Source: Spiroplasma sp. TIUS-1 (GTDB taxonomy: Bacteria > Bacillota_I > Bacilli_A > Mycoplasmatales > Mycoplasmataceae). From it: DNA of 64,000 nucleotides. The stretch is from the NCBI RefSeq assembly GCF_010365785.1, contig NZ_CP048387.1, positions 310,001 through 374,000 of the forward strand. Reading direction: 5' to 3'. Shown here piece after piece: positions 22,957 to 34,008 of the stretch (the stretch's first letter is position 1; every line of letters begins with the position of its first letter). The position numbers and the translations under genes were made by a program. Below the pieces are notes generated by a model. It saw only the letters and a program-made list of their open reading frames with translations. It was not told the origin of the DNA and did not search any database.

Positions 22957-25497
22957 ATGAAAGCTGACAATAATTCAAAAAATAAAAGAATCAAGATAAC
23001 TTCTATAGCTGCTGTTATTTTAGTTATTTTAATTTTTTTATCTACATTTTTATCCTTATATTTTTTCTTATGAAAAAACGATAGATCAACTTCAACACAT
23101 TTGAATACTGTTATTACTGAAACTGAGTTAGGTTGAATTGATGATAATGAAGATTTAAAAATTTTAAGTTCTGTTGAATCTTTAAATTCAAAAGCAAATG
23201 GTGTTGCTTTGAAAGTAAAAGAAAAAAATGAAACTACTGCTTCAATTTTTTCTACAGATTTAAATTATGTAGGAAATGTTGATGTTAAATTTGAACAAAG
23301 ACAAGACATTAATACTTTATTAAGTGAAACTCCAATTATAATAGGTGATGAGATCTTAGGTTTAGAAGTTGAAGAAATAATTGAAAAAATAAAAGATGAA
23401 AATCCAAAATTAAAAGAACTAGAATTGTTGATTGAAGACTTTGTTCCAGGAGAAAAAATTAAATTTGTTGTAACTACTTCAACCGAAGGGTATACAGGAA
23501 AAATTACTTTTTTTATAACAAAAATTTCTTTATCAAATATTATTGTAAATAAGGATCTAGGTTTAATAAAAGACAAGAATGAAGAAACAATCAAAAATGA
23601 AATAATAAATAAAAACAAAAATAATGAAGCCATTTTAAAATCGTTAGATGAATCATTTATTTTTGAAGATACAAATTATGATGGTCAAAAATGAACAACA
23701 AAAATTTCTGTTAAAAATGATGATAAATTTGATCCTAAACCAGTAGAAGTATCTTTTTTAATTCCTGATAAATTAGATAGCATAATTACTAAAACAGATT
23801 TGGGTTATTTAAATGATGATAAAGATGACTCAATTTTAAGTGAAATCAAATCTATAAATAATATTTCTGAAGGAATGTTTAAAGATTTGGATTTACAAAT
23901 TACAAGATTGACAAAAAACAAAGATGAAAACCCAATAGAAATTATTGTTTATTCTAAAAATCCTTCTTATACTGGTGAAGTTAAAGTTAGTTTTAATATC
24001 AAAAAAGACATAAGTAAAATAATAAAAGAATTAGATTTAGGATTAATATCTAATCCTAAACCCGAAACAATAATTGAAGCTATTAAATCTAAAAATGATA
24101 TTCCAGAAGATTTAAAAATAGAAATCAGTGATGTAAAAGACACCACAGCAATGGTAACAACAACATCAGAAAAATACCAAGGACACGTAATAGTTAATTA
24201 TGTATTGAATATACTTATTGAATTAGAAACAGAAAAAGAAGATATATACATTGATGAACAAAAAGAAATAAATATAATCAATTTTAATCTATTAACAGAT
24301 TTAAAAGTTATTGGAGATGAATTTGTTAGTGCTAAATTAACTGATGGAAAAATACTAATTAAAGGTCTAAAAAACGGTAAGAGTTCTTTAACTGTTACAG
24401 CTTCAAATGCATTGGAAGCAAAAACAATAGAAGTAAATGTTTCAAACAAGATTGAAATTAAAGTTGATAAAAATGAATTAGAATTGTTAGCTGGAGAAAC
24501 TCAAACTATTATAGTTTCTAATTGAGAAAAATTAATTAATCCAAAAGCTATCAAAAAAGAAGGAAATATCAATATTAAAAATAATAATGGAAGCATCGTA
24601 ATAACAGCAGATGAAAATGCAGGTAATGGAAATGCTCAAATAACAATAAGCGCTGACAATGCTTTAAACGAACAAAATATTTCAATAATAATTAAATCAA
24701 AAATAGAAATAATGACTGATAAAGATTCTGATGAACTTTATGTTGGGGAAACTTCAACTATTAATATTACAAACTTTTCTGATCTAACAAATCTAGAAGT
24801 TATAGATGATGGACAAATAACTACTACGAATACAGAAGGAGTAATTACAATAATCGCTAAAGAAGCTGCTGGAGAAGGGAATGTTACAATTTCAGCTGAT
24901 AATGCAGTTGCATCAAAAATTATTAGAATTATTGTAAAAGAGAATAGCTGACCAGAGAAAATAGACTCTGAATGAATTGATCAAACAAGTGGAGAAATTA
25001 AATCAGGGACAAAAATACCTGAAGGTGTGAAAATTGTAACAAGAATTGGTTATGATGAAAATGGAGTGGTTCACCGAATGCCAAAAACAATAATGGAAGT
25101 ACCAGAAATAATATCTCCAAAAATAACTTCTTTATATAATATGTTTGCAGAAGCTAGCAGTTTTAACAATAAAAATATTACTAATTGGGATGTGTCAAGT
25201 GTAACCAATATGGAAGGGATGTTTTGAAAAACAGGAGTGTTCAATCAGGATATTTCTGCTTGGGATGTGTCAAGTGTAACCAATATGAGGCGGATGTTTT
25301 ACAATACCTGAGCATTTAATCAAGATATTTCTGCTTGGGATGTGTCAAATGTAACCAATATGGAAGGGATGTTTCAAAAATCAATAGTGTTCAATCAGGA
25401 TATTTCTCGTTGGGATGTGTCAAATGTAACTGTATATACTGATTTTGCAGGTGAATGTAAAATAAATGGAACATATAAAATGCCAAAATTTAAATAG
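22957..25497 (+). CDS. Surface protein E: short form, 1 conserved Ig-like repeat, 4 DUF285 repeats
   Basis: This gene encodes 846 residues from ATG 22957 to TAG 25495-25497. The N-terminal two thirds are almost identical to D and F (anchor helix, five LG modules). The Ig unit at about 24710-24945 has diverged more than its counterparts in A-D. Four DUF285 repeats follow, all with TGG at the central Trp, although neighbouring Trp residues in the same segment are TGA. The protein ends YKMPKFK. Confidence 0.85.
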
Positions 25498-25651
25498 ATA
25501 GTTTAAAGTTTTAAAATATTTTTAATCAATTAATAATAAAAAATGAAAAGTAAAAAAATAAAGTAAATAATATTGAAAATTAACAACAGGTTTTCAATAA
25601 AGTATTGCTTTTTTTTTTTTTTTGTATGATAGTTGAAAGGAATTGATTTAT
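25498..25651 (+). repeat. Intergenic spacer E-F, shortened version of the D/E spacer
   Basis: Only the right-hand ~120 bases of the C-D/D-E spacer are kept, including the ATTGAAAA/TTTTCAAT inverted repeat. The hairpin-rich left part is absent. No gene is present. Confidence 0.75.
25599..25630 (+). promoter_or_regulatory. T-tract promoter element 6 (gene F), T15
   Basis: AAAGTATTGC (25599-25608), T15 (25609-25623), G, TATGAT (25625-25630). Same spacing as element 5. Confidence 0.6.
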
Positions 25652-28264
25652 ATGAAAGCTGACAATAATTCAAAAAATAAAAGAGTCAAGATAACTTCTA
25701 TAGCTGCTGTTATTTTAATTATTTTAATTATGTTATCTACATTTTTATCCTTATATTTTTTCTTATGAAAAAACGATAAAGCAACTACAACACATTTGAA
25801 TACTGTTATTACTGAAACTGAGCTAGGTTGAATTGATGATAATGAAGATTTAAAAATTTTAAGTTCTGTTGAATCTTTAAATTCAAAAGCAAATGGTGTT
25901 GCTTTGAAAGTAAAAGAAAAAAATGAAACTACTGCTTCAATTTTTTCTACAGATTTAAATTATGTAGGAAATGTTGATGTTAAATTTGAACAAAGACAAG
26001 ACATTAATACTTTACTGAGTGAATCTCCAATTATAATTGGTGATGAAATCTTAGGTTTAGAAGTTGAAGAAATAATTGAAAAAATAAAAGATGAAAATCC
26101 AAAATTAAAAGAACTAGAATTGTTGATTGAAGACTTTGTTCCAGGAGAAAAAATTAAATTTGTTGTAACTACTTCAACCGAAGGGTATACAGGAAAAATT
26201 ACTTTTTTTATAACAAAAATTTCTTTATCAAATGTTATTGTAAATAAAGATCTAGGCTTGATAAAAGACAAGAATGAAGAAACAATCAAAAATGAAATAA
26301 TAAATAAAAACAAAAATAATGAAGCCATTTTAAAATCGTTAGATGAATCATTTATTTTTGAAGATACAAATTTTGATGGTCAAAAATGAACAACAAAAAT
26401 TTCTGTTAAAAATGATGATAAATTTGATCCTAAACCAGTAGAAGTATCTTTTTTAATTCCTGATAAATTAGATAGCATAATTACTAAAACAGATTTGGGT
26501 TATTTAAATGATGATAAAGATGACTCAATTTTAAGTGAAATCAAATCTATAAATAATATTTCTGAAGAAATGTTTAAAGATTTGGATTTACAAATTACAA
26601 GATTGACAAAAAACAAAGATGAAAACCCAATAGAAATTATTGTTTATTCTAAAAATCCTTCTTATACTGGTGAAGTTAAAGTTAGTTTTAATATCAAAAA
26701 AGACATAAGTAAAATAATAAAAGAATTAGATTTAGGATTAATATCTAATCCTAAACCCGAAACAATAATTGAAGCTATTAAATCTAAAAATGATATTCCA
26801 GAAGATTTAAAAATAGAAATCAGTGATATAAAAGACACCACAGCAATGGTAACAACAACATCAGAAAAATACCAAGGACACGTAATAGTTAATTATGTAT
26901 TGAATATACTTATTGAATTAGAAACAGAAAAAGAAGATATATACATTGATGAACAAAAAGAAATAAATATAATCAATTTTAATCTATTAACAGATTTAAA
27001 AGTTATTGGAGATGAATTTGTTAGTGCTGAATTAATTGATGGAAAAATACTAATTAAAGGTCTAAAAAACGGTAAGGGTTCTTTAACTGTTACAGCTTCA
27101 AATGCATTGGAAGCAAAAACAATAGAAGTAAATGTTTCAAACAAGATTGAAATTAAAGTTGATAAAAATGAATTAGAATTATTAGCTGGAGAAACTCAAA
27201 CTATTATAGTTTCTAATTGAGGTGAATTACTTAGTCCAAAAGTTACCAAAGAAGGAGATATCAATATTGAAAACAATAGTGGAATAATAGCGGTCACAGC
27301 AGATAAAAATACAGGTAATGGAAATGCTCAAATAACAATAAGTGCTGACAATGCTTTAAACGAACAAAATATTTTAATATCAATTAAATCAAAAATTGAA
27401 ATAGTAACTGATAAACATTCTGATGAAATTTATGTTGGAAAAACTTCAACTATTAATATTACAAACTTTTCTGATCTAACAAAACCAGTAGTTACAGCTG
27501 CTGGAGCGGTAAATGCTACAAATGTTGGTGGAGTAATTACAATTACTGCTGGAGCGACTGCTGGAAAAGGTACTATTACAATTTCAGCTGATAATGCAGT
27601 TGAATCAAAAGTTATTGCAATAACTGTAACAGAGAATGGTTGACCAGAAAAAATGGATTCAGAATGAATTGATCCAACAAGTGAAAAAATTAAATCAGGA
27701 ACAAAAATACCTGTTGGTGTAACTAAAGTTACAAGAATTGGTTATGATGAATGAGGAAAAGCTCATGAAATGCCAACATCAATAATAGAAGTTCCTGACG
27801 TTGTATCGCCTAAAATAAAAGATATGTCATATTTATTTTATTATTCATATGCTTTTAATGATGTGAATATTGTAAATTGAAATACGTCAAATGTAACAAA
27901 AATGAGTGCTATGTTTTCAGAATCAAAGGCATTCAATCAGGATATTTCTGCTTGGGATGTATCAAATGTAACTAAAATGAACTCTATTTTTTCATTCTCA
28001 ATTTTCAATAAAGATATTTCAAATTGAGATACGTCAAATGTAACAAGTATGTATGGTGTGTTTTGAAATAACCTAGAATTTAATCAGGATATTTCTGCTT
28101 GGGATGTATCAAATGTATTAAGTATGGATATGATGTTTGAAAACGCAAAGGCATTCAAACAAAATATTTCTGCTTGGGATGTATCAAATGTTAAAAGTTA
28201 TAATAGATTTTCTATTGGCTGTCCAATAGACGGAACGTCCAAGATGCCACCAAAATTTAAATAA
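25652..28264 (+). CDS. Surface protein F: short form, 1 conserved Ig-like repeat, 5 DUF285 repeats
   Basis: This gene encodes 870 residues from ATG 25652 to TAA 28262-28264. The anchor and LG region are almost identical to D and E. The sequence then diverges from about base 27220, at the start of the Ig block, which points to recombination or selection at that boundary. The five DUF285 repeats are the most degenerate of the array: two use TGA and the motif NTSNVT in place of DVSNVT. The tail reads SKMPPKFK. A terminator-like hairpin follows. Confidence 0.85.
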
Positions 28265-28307
28265 TTTTTGATTGTATTATTGTAAAAAATTCATAATAAT
28301 GAAAATT

Positions 28308-28333
28308 AAGTTTATTATAAACTTGATTTTTTT
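28308..28333 (+). terminator. Terminator after gene F
   Basis: AAGTTTA/TAAACTT stem (28308-28314 and 28318-28324), 3-base loop, followed by GA and a run of T. Confidence 0.7.
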
Positions 28334-28509
28334 GTATAAATAAATCTAAATTTTCTGAATAAAATATAACTATTTAAAAAGGAATAGTAACTAAAATAAA
28401 AGTCTATAATTTAGCTATTTTTATTTTTGAAAAACAAAGCAAATTTGAATACTGATGAAATAAAAAAGACACTAAAAAATATATTGAAAATTAATAATAG
28501 TTTTTCAAT

Positions 28510-28543
28510 AAAGTATTGCTTTTTTTTTTTTTTTTAATATGAT
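28510..28543 (+). promoter_or_regulatory. T-tract promoter element 7 (gene G), T16
   Basis: AAAGTATTGC (28510-28519), T16 (28520-28535), AA, TATGAT (28538-28543). The inverted repeat ATTGAAAA/TTTTCAAT lies just upstream. Confidence 0.6.
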
Positions 28544-28564
28544 TATTAAAAGGTTAAAATTCAT

Positions 28565-31036
28565 ATGAAAGATGATAACAATTTAGAAAAGAAAAGAAAT
28601 AAGAAAATTTCTTTAGTGGCAATTATTTTGCTATTTTTGATTTTTTTATCTACATTTTTATCTTTATATTTTTTCTTATGAAAAAACGATAAACCAACTA
28701 CTGTACACTTAAATACTGTTATCACTGAAACTGACTTAGGTTGAATTGATGATAATGAAGATCTAACAGTTTTAAATTCAGTTGAAACTTTAAATTCAAA
28801 AGCAAATGGCATTGCTTTAAAAGTGAAACAAAAAAATGAAAATAGTGCTTCAATTTTTTCAACAGATTTAAATTATGTAGGAGATGTAGATGTTAATTTT
28901 GATCAAAGAAAAGATATTAATACTTTGTTGAGCAATTCTCCAATAATAGTAGGTGATAATATCAAGATTTGAGATGAAGCTGTAGTAATTCAAGAAATTA
29001 AAAAAGAAAATCCAGAATTAAATGAATTGAAATTGCACATTGAAGACTTTGTTCCAGGAGAAAAAATTAAATTTGTTGTAACTACTTCAACCGAAGGGTA
29101 TAAAGGAAAAATTACTTTTTTTATAACAAAAATTTCTTTATCTAGTATCATTGTAAATAGAGATTTAGGATTAATAAAAGATAAAAATCCAGAAACAATT
29201 ATAGAACAGATAATAAATAAAAATAAAAATCATGAAGCCATTTTAAAATCAATAGATAAAGATAATCTTTTTCAATTTTCAGACGTTCGTTTTGAAGAAC
29301 AAAAATGAACAACTTCAATTTCTATTAAAAGTGATCCAAGATTTAATGAAGATGAAGTAGTAGTATCGTTTTTAATTCCTGATAAATTAGAAAGCATAAT
29401 TACAGATACTTATTTAGGTTATTTGGTAGACGATGAAACTGAAACTATTTTAAGTGCAATCAAGTCAACAAATAATATTTCTGATGAAATTTTTAAAGAC
29501 TTAGATTTACAGATCTTAAAATCAACAAAAAGTAGAAGTGAAGCTCCAATGGAAATTAGTGTTTATTCTAGAAATACTTCTTATATAGGTAAAGTTAAAA
29601 TTACTTTTAATGTCAAAAAAGATATAAGTGAAATAATAACAAATTCAAATTTAGGATTAATAGCTAATGAAGAATCTAAAACAATAGCTAATGCTGTTAT
29701 TAAAAATAATACTATGCCTGATGATTTAGAAATAGAAATCAAAGATATAAAAGACACTACAGCAAAAGTAACAACAACATCAGAAAAATATCAAGGAGAT
29801 GTCGATGTTAATTATGTGTTAAATGTGGTTATACAATTAGATTCAGAAAAAGTAGACATATACGTTGATCAAGAAAAAGAAATAAATGTAACAAACTTTA
29901 ATTTATTAACTGATTTAAAGGTTACTGGAGATGAATTTGTTAGTGTTAGTGATGAATTAATTGATGGAAAAATATTAATTAAAGGTCAAAAAGACGGTAA
30001 GGGTTCTTTAACTGTTACAGCTTCAAATGCAATGGAAGCAAAAACAATAGAAGTTAATGTTTCAAGCAAGATTAAAATAGAAGTTGATCAAACAAAATTA
30101 GAATTATTAGCTGGAACAACTCAAACTATTAAAGTTTCTAACTGAAATAATTTACTTTGTCCAACAGTGGCCAAAGAAGGAAATATTGAAATTAAAAGTA
30201 TTGATGGAACAATCTCAATAACAGCAAATGAAAATGCTGGTGATGAAAATGCTCAAATAACAATAAATGCTGACAATGCATTAAATGAACAAAATATTTC
30301 AATAGCAATTAAATCAAAAATTGAAATAATAACTGACAAAGATTCTGATGTACTTGATATTGGAGAAAAATCAACTATCAATATTACTAATTATGCTCAT
30401 TTAACAAACACAGTAGTTACAGCTGATGGAACCGTAACTGCTACAAATGTTGATGGTGTTATTACAATTACTGCTGGTGATTTGCCTGGAGAAGGTACTA
30501 TTACAATTTCAGCTGATAATGCAGTTAAATCAAAAGTTATTAAAATAACTGTAAAAGAGATTAGTTCACTAAATCAGATGGATTCAGAATGAATTGATCC
30601 AAAAACTGGTGAAGTCAAATCGGGAACTGCAATTCCTCATGGTGTAACTAAGATTACAAGAATAGGTTATGATGAAGAAGGGAGAGCACATAGATTGCCT
30701 ACAACTACAGTTGAAGTTCCTAACTTTATTTCTCCTAAAATAATTCGTTTAAGTGATTTGTTTTTCAACAACCCATCATTTAATCAGGATATTTCTGGTT
30801 GGGATGTATCAAATGTGATTTCTATGAACCATTTGTTTTCAGGCGCTAAAAGTTTTAATCAGAATATTTCTAATTGGAAGGTATCAAATGTATACAATAT
30901 GGATTATATGTTTAGGGGTGCTGCAGCTTTTAATCAGGATATTTCTAATTGGGATGTATCAAATGTAACAAGTTGAACTTGATTTTCACTTAATTGTCCT
31001 ATAAACGCAACATCTAAAATGCCAAAATTTAAATAA
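28565..31036 (+). CDS. Surface protein G: short, most diverged family member, 3 DUF285 repeats
   Basis: This gene encodes 823 residues from ATG 28565 (AAAAGG upstream) to TAA 31034-31036. The anchor helix is at about residues 15-40. LG modules 1-3 resemble D-F, while the region around 29800-30110 is closer to gene A, so the gene looks mosaic. One conserved Ig-like unit (about 30325-30560) is followed by linker IGYDEEGRAHRLP and only three DUF285 repeats with TGG Trp codons. The tail reads SKMPKFK. It closes the array and is followed by a strong terminator. Confidence 0.85.
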
Positions 31037-31101
31037 TTTTTTGTTGTATTATTGTAAGAATCTTATTTATAACTATTTTTAAATAATCAATAATTATGAA
31101 A

Positions 31102-31132
31102 ATCAAGTTTATAATAAACTTGATTTTTGTTT
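31102..31132 (+). terminator. Terminator after the surface-protein array
   Basis: A perfect 10-bp stem ATCAAGTTTA/TAAACTTGAT (31102-31111 and 31115-31124) with a 3-base loop, followed by a T-rich stretch. Confidence 0.8.
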
Positions 31133-31569
31133 TGTTCGTTTATTTTGAGAATAATGTTATTTGCATTTCAGTTAGCAATCAGTTTAGTATCCAAAAATAA
31201 AAATGGTTGCTATTTCTATTGATAAAAAAAGATGTCATTTTAATTCAAAGAATTTTCAGTACTTATTATAAAAATCAAACATTGGAATTTAAAACTAACA
31301 ATATCAATATTAAAATTGTAAAAAGGGATTAATATCTAAAAAAAATTTGAAAATAAAGTCACATTTTGATAAAATATATTTGTCTAATGAAAAAACTAAA
31401 ATCTCAATTTATATCTAAATAGGCTTTACCTGCAACAAGATTTGTTAAAGATAATAAATTGATTATTTATCACAAATTAACTAACAATAAATATAATTTT
31501 GTAATTAGTTTTTTAATTAAATATGTAGAAATATTTAATTAATTTAAATAAAAGGGGGAAAGGTAGTAT
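31133..31569. other. Gene-free region between the array and the coiled-coil gene
   Basis: About 440 bases without a supportable gene. It has no T-tract element. A short frame from ATG 31387 stops after about 11 codons. Several TATAAT-like AT-rich segments occur before the ribosome site AAAGGGGGAAAGG (31551-31563), so the promoter of the next gene is probably here, but I cannot place it. Confidence 0.5.
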
Positions 31570-33177
31570 ATGGAAAAAAAGTATGTTTTAAATAATTTAC
31601 TACACATGACATTCCTTATGATAATTTTACTTTTATCATTACTATCTGTAACGTTGTTTGAAGTTGAAGGTGAAAAAGTTATTTTTTACCTTTTTGTGTC
31701 GAAGGATAATTTCAGACCAATAGAGCATAGTAGTAGTGAGTCAATGCAATTAATTTCTGTTTATTCCACAGTTGCAACAATTTTAATAACTCCTTTTGGT
31801 TTGGTATTCTCATATATATATTTTATTAAGAAAAACAAAAATAAGCAGTTTTATGTTTTCTTAATTGGATTTGGTATATTTCACTTCATAACATTATTGT
31901 TTAATTTAATATGTTTTTATTTAATGAAAGGCTGAATAAGTCAATCAGGACAAGTAATGGAAATCAATGGAAAAGTTGTTACAAGTTTAAATATAAAACT
32001 TACATTATCATTTGTTTTGATTGTGTGTAGATCTTTTTCTTTTATTTGAATAATTATTCGTAATAAGATGATTGCTATTAACAAACAAAAAATAAGAGAA
32101 TTTGAATTGAAAACTGAGTCTTTAAATTCAAAAAGAATACCGTTGGGAGAACTTGCATCTAAAATAGTTGAGATTTCAGATTTACGTAAAAAATTAGGAT
32201 TAGAATATTTATCTGAAAAAAATAAATTGTCTGAAATTGTTGAAATAAATGAAAACCTAAAGATTGAACTAGATAATGCAAGTGAAATTTCAAAAGATTT
32301 TAATTTAAAATTGAGTGAAATTTCAAAAAACAAAAATCAATTAAATTATTTAGAAAAACAAAATGAAGAAGTGGCTGTTTTAATTGAAGAAGAAAAACAA
32401 AAACTTTCAAAAGCAAAAGCTACTTTTGAAAGTTTAAACTCTTCAATTTTAAGTCTTGAAAAAGATATTAAAGAGAAACAAAAAAAATCAGAATCAATGA
32501 ATGCCCAATATCAAAAACTTTTAGATCTTGAAAAAAATGAAAATGATTTAGAAAAACAAAATGAAAAATTAGTTATGTCAATTGAAAAACAAAATGAAAA
32601 ATTGGCAATGGCAAAAACTACTTTTGAAAGTTTAAACTCTTCAATTTTAAGTCTTGAAAAAGATATTAAAGAGAAACAAGAAATTTCAGAGTCTTTAGAC
32701 AAGAAATTAGTAGAAGAAACTAAACATCAAAGCGAATTAGAAAAACAAAATGAAATTGTATCAGTAAAAATTCAAGAAGAAAAAAACAAATTTTTTGAAG
32801 CAAACAAAGATTTTGAGAAAATTACTATCGATAATAAAAAGTTGGAACAAGACATTAAAAAACAGGAAATTCACTCTAACAATATGAAAAATGAAGTTAA
32901 TGAAAATAATAAATATAGATACCAACAAAGAATTTTATTGAGTAACTACAGAAAACTAATTGCTTCATTAAAAGAACAATCAGAAATCTTAATTGAAGCT
33001 CAAGCAAGACAAGAAATTGAATTATTGAAAACTAAAGAAGAACCAAACATGTCTAGCGAAAGAAAGATTGAAGTTTTAGAAGCGGCTTTGGCCTTTAATG
33101 AAGATCAAAGAAAATCACAGTTTGAATTTCAAAAAATGTTATTTGATGAAATGGATTTTAATTCAAAAAAAGAGTAA
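31570..33177 (+). CDS. Membrane protein with long cytoplasmic-type coiled coil
   Basis: ATG 31570 follows a strong ribosome site (GGGGGAAAGG). The gene encodes 535 residues to TAA 33175-33177. Four hydrophobic segments occur at about residues 13-33, 57-82, 94-120 and 138-163. After these, about 170-500 is almost entirely a charged Leu/Glu/Lys heptad-like coiled coil. A 61-base stretch inside the coil occurs twice (32421-32481 and 32619-32679), 198 bases apart and in frame, giving two copies of TFESLNSSILSLEKDIKEKQ. TGA codons (31933, 32047) are Trp. I do not recognise the family. The topology suggests a membrane-tethered filament or scaffold, which is inference. Confidence 0.8.
32421..32679 (+). 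repeat. In-frame direct repeat within the coiled coil
   Basis: Two copies of a 61-base segment start at 32421 and 32619 (offset 198 bases, 66 codons), essentially identical. Recombination between them would remove or add 66 residues in frame. Confidence 0.8.
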
Positions 33178-33225
33178 TACCTTAATAACATAATTGAGTA
33201 GTAATTTATTAAGAAGGAAAAGAAT

Positions 33226-33822
33226 ATGGAAACAAGACTAACAAAAATTCAAAAATTCAAAATGTCTCTATGAATAATAGGATTTATATTTTTCATTGTG
33301 ATGTCTACACTAGCTGTTTCTTTTGGGATAGTTTTAAGCAGAACAAAAAAAATTGATTTGAATTCGGTTATTACAAACACAAAATTAGGATTTATTGACA
33401 ATAATGAACCAAATACAATTATTAATAAAGTGTTTGAGCTGAATCCAAATGCTAAAGATTTGTCTTTAAAAGTTGATGAGTTTCAAATAAAAGATGACTA
33501 TGCAATAGTTTATGCTCTAAACTCTAATTATTCTAAAAATGTTAAAGTATCTTTTGAGCTAGCTATAGACTTAGCAACTCTATTGGAAGAAAACCCATTT
33601 TTACCAGTTGATAAATGAAACGAAAACAATTCGGATATTGATATTTTAAAAATTATAGATGAAATGTATGGAGAGCAATTAAAAGATGAAAATGGAGAAA
33701 AGTTACCACTAGAAGTAATTGACAAAAATATTAATGCTAAGACAGTTACGATCAAAACAACTAAGGAAGGTTACTTTGGGAAAATAGTATTTTATTTTCT
33801 TGAAAAGCCGAGTAATAATTAA
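33226..33822 (+). CDS. Mini-paralogue of the surface array: anchor plus about two LG modules
   Basis: ATG 33226 follows AAGAAGG and encodes 198 residues to TAA 33820-33822. Residues about 15-38 form a single membrane helix after a basic start. What follows matches the N-terminal part of proteins A-G: ITNTKLGFIDNNEPNTI, YSKNVKVSF, then a second half-module ending GYFGKIVFYF. There is no Ig block and no DUF285 repeat, and no T tract upstream. It lies 48 bases after the coiled-coil gene and may be cotranscribed with it. One TGA-Trp is at 33616. Confidence 0.8.
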
Positions 33823-33836
33823 AACTTTACACGTAG

Positions 33837-33866
33837 ATAACAAAAAAACTTTTTGTTATTTTTTTA
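33837..33866 (+). terminator. Terminator after the mini-paralogue
   Basis: Stem ATAACAAAAA/TTTTTGTTAT (33837-33846 and 33850-33859) with a 3-base loop and a T run. Confidence 0.85.
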
Positions 33867-34008
33867 TTAAAATTTAAAATCGTTTTTAATAATAAATATT
33901 TTATAAATAAACTCCTGAATGTTTTTTTAAAAAACATACATTTTATCTTATGTTTTATTTAGCAGTTAATTATTATAAAATATTTTCATACAACGAAAAG
34001 GGGATCTT

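Larger units (their letters stand above)
28265..28564 (+). other. Intergenic spacer F-G
   Basis: This 300-base gene-free stretch differs from the other spacers. It holds the terminator after gene F, about 150 bases of AT-rich sequence without a feature I recognise, and then the inverted repeat and T16 element of gene G. Confidence 0.6.

Noticed and set aside
7556-26328. Long minus-strand open frames within the surface-protein genes (for example 7556-7882, 20414-20782, 25960-26328)
   Set aside because: They recur at the same place in every paralogue, lack ribosome sites and only mirror the low-stop composition of the coding strand.
31387-31422. Short frame MKKLKSQFISK in the gap after the array
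   Set aside because: It stops after about 11 codons and no family or conserved context supports a gene.
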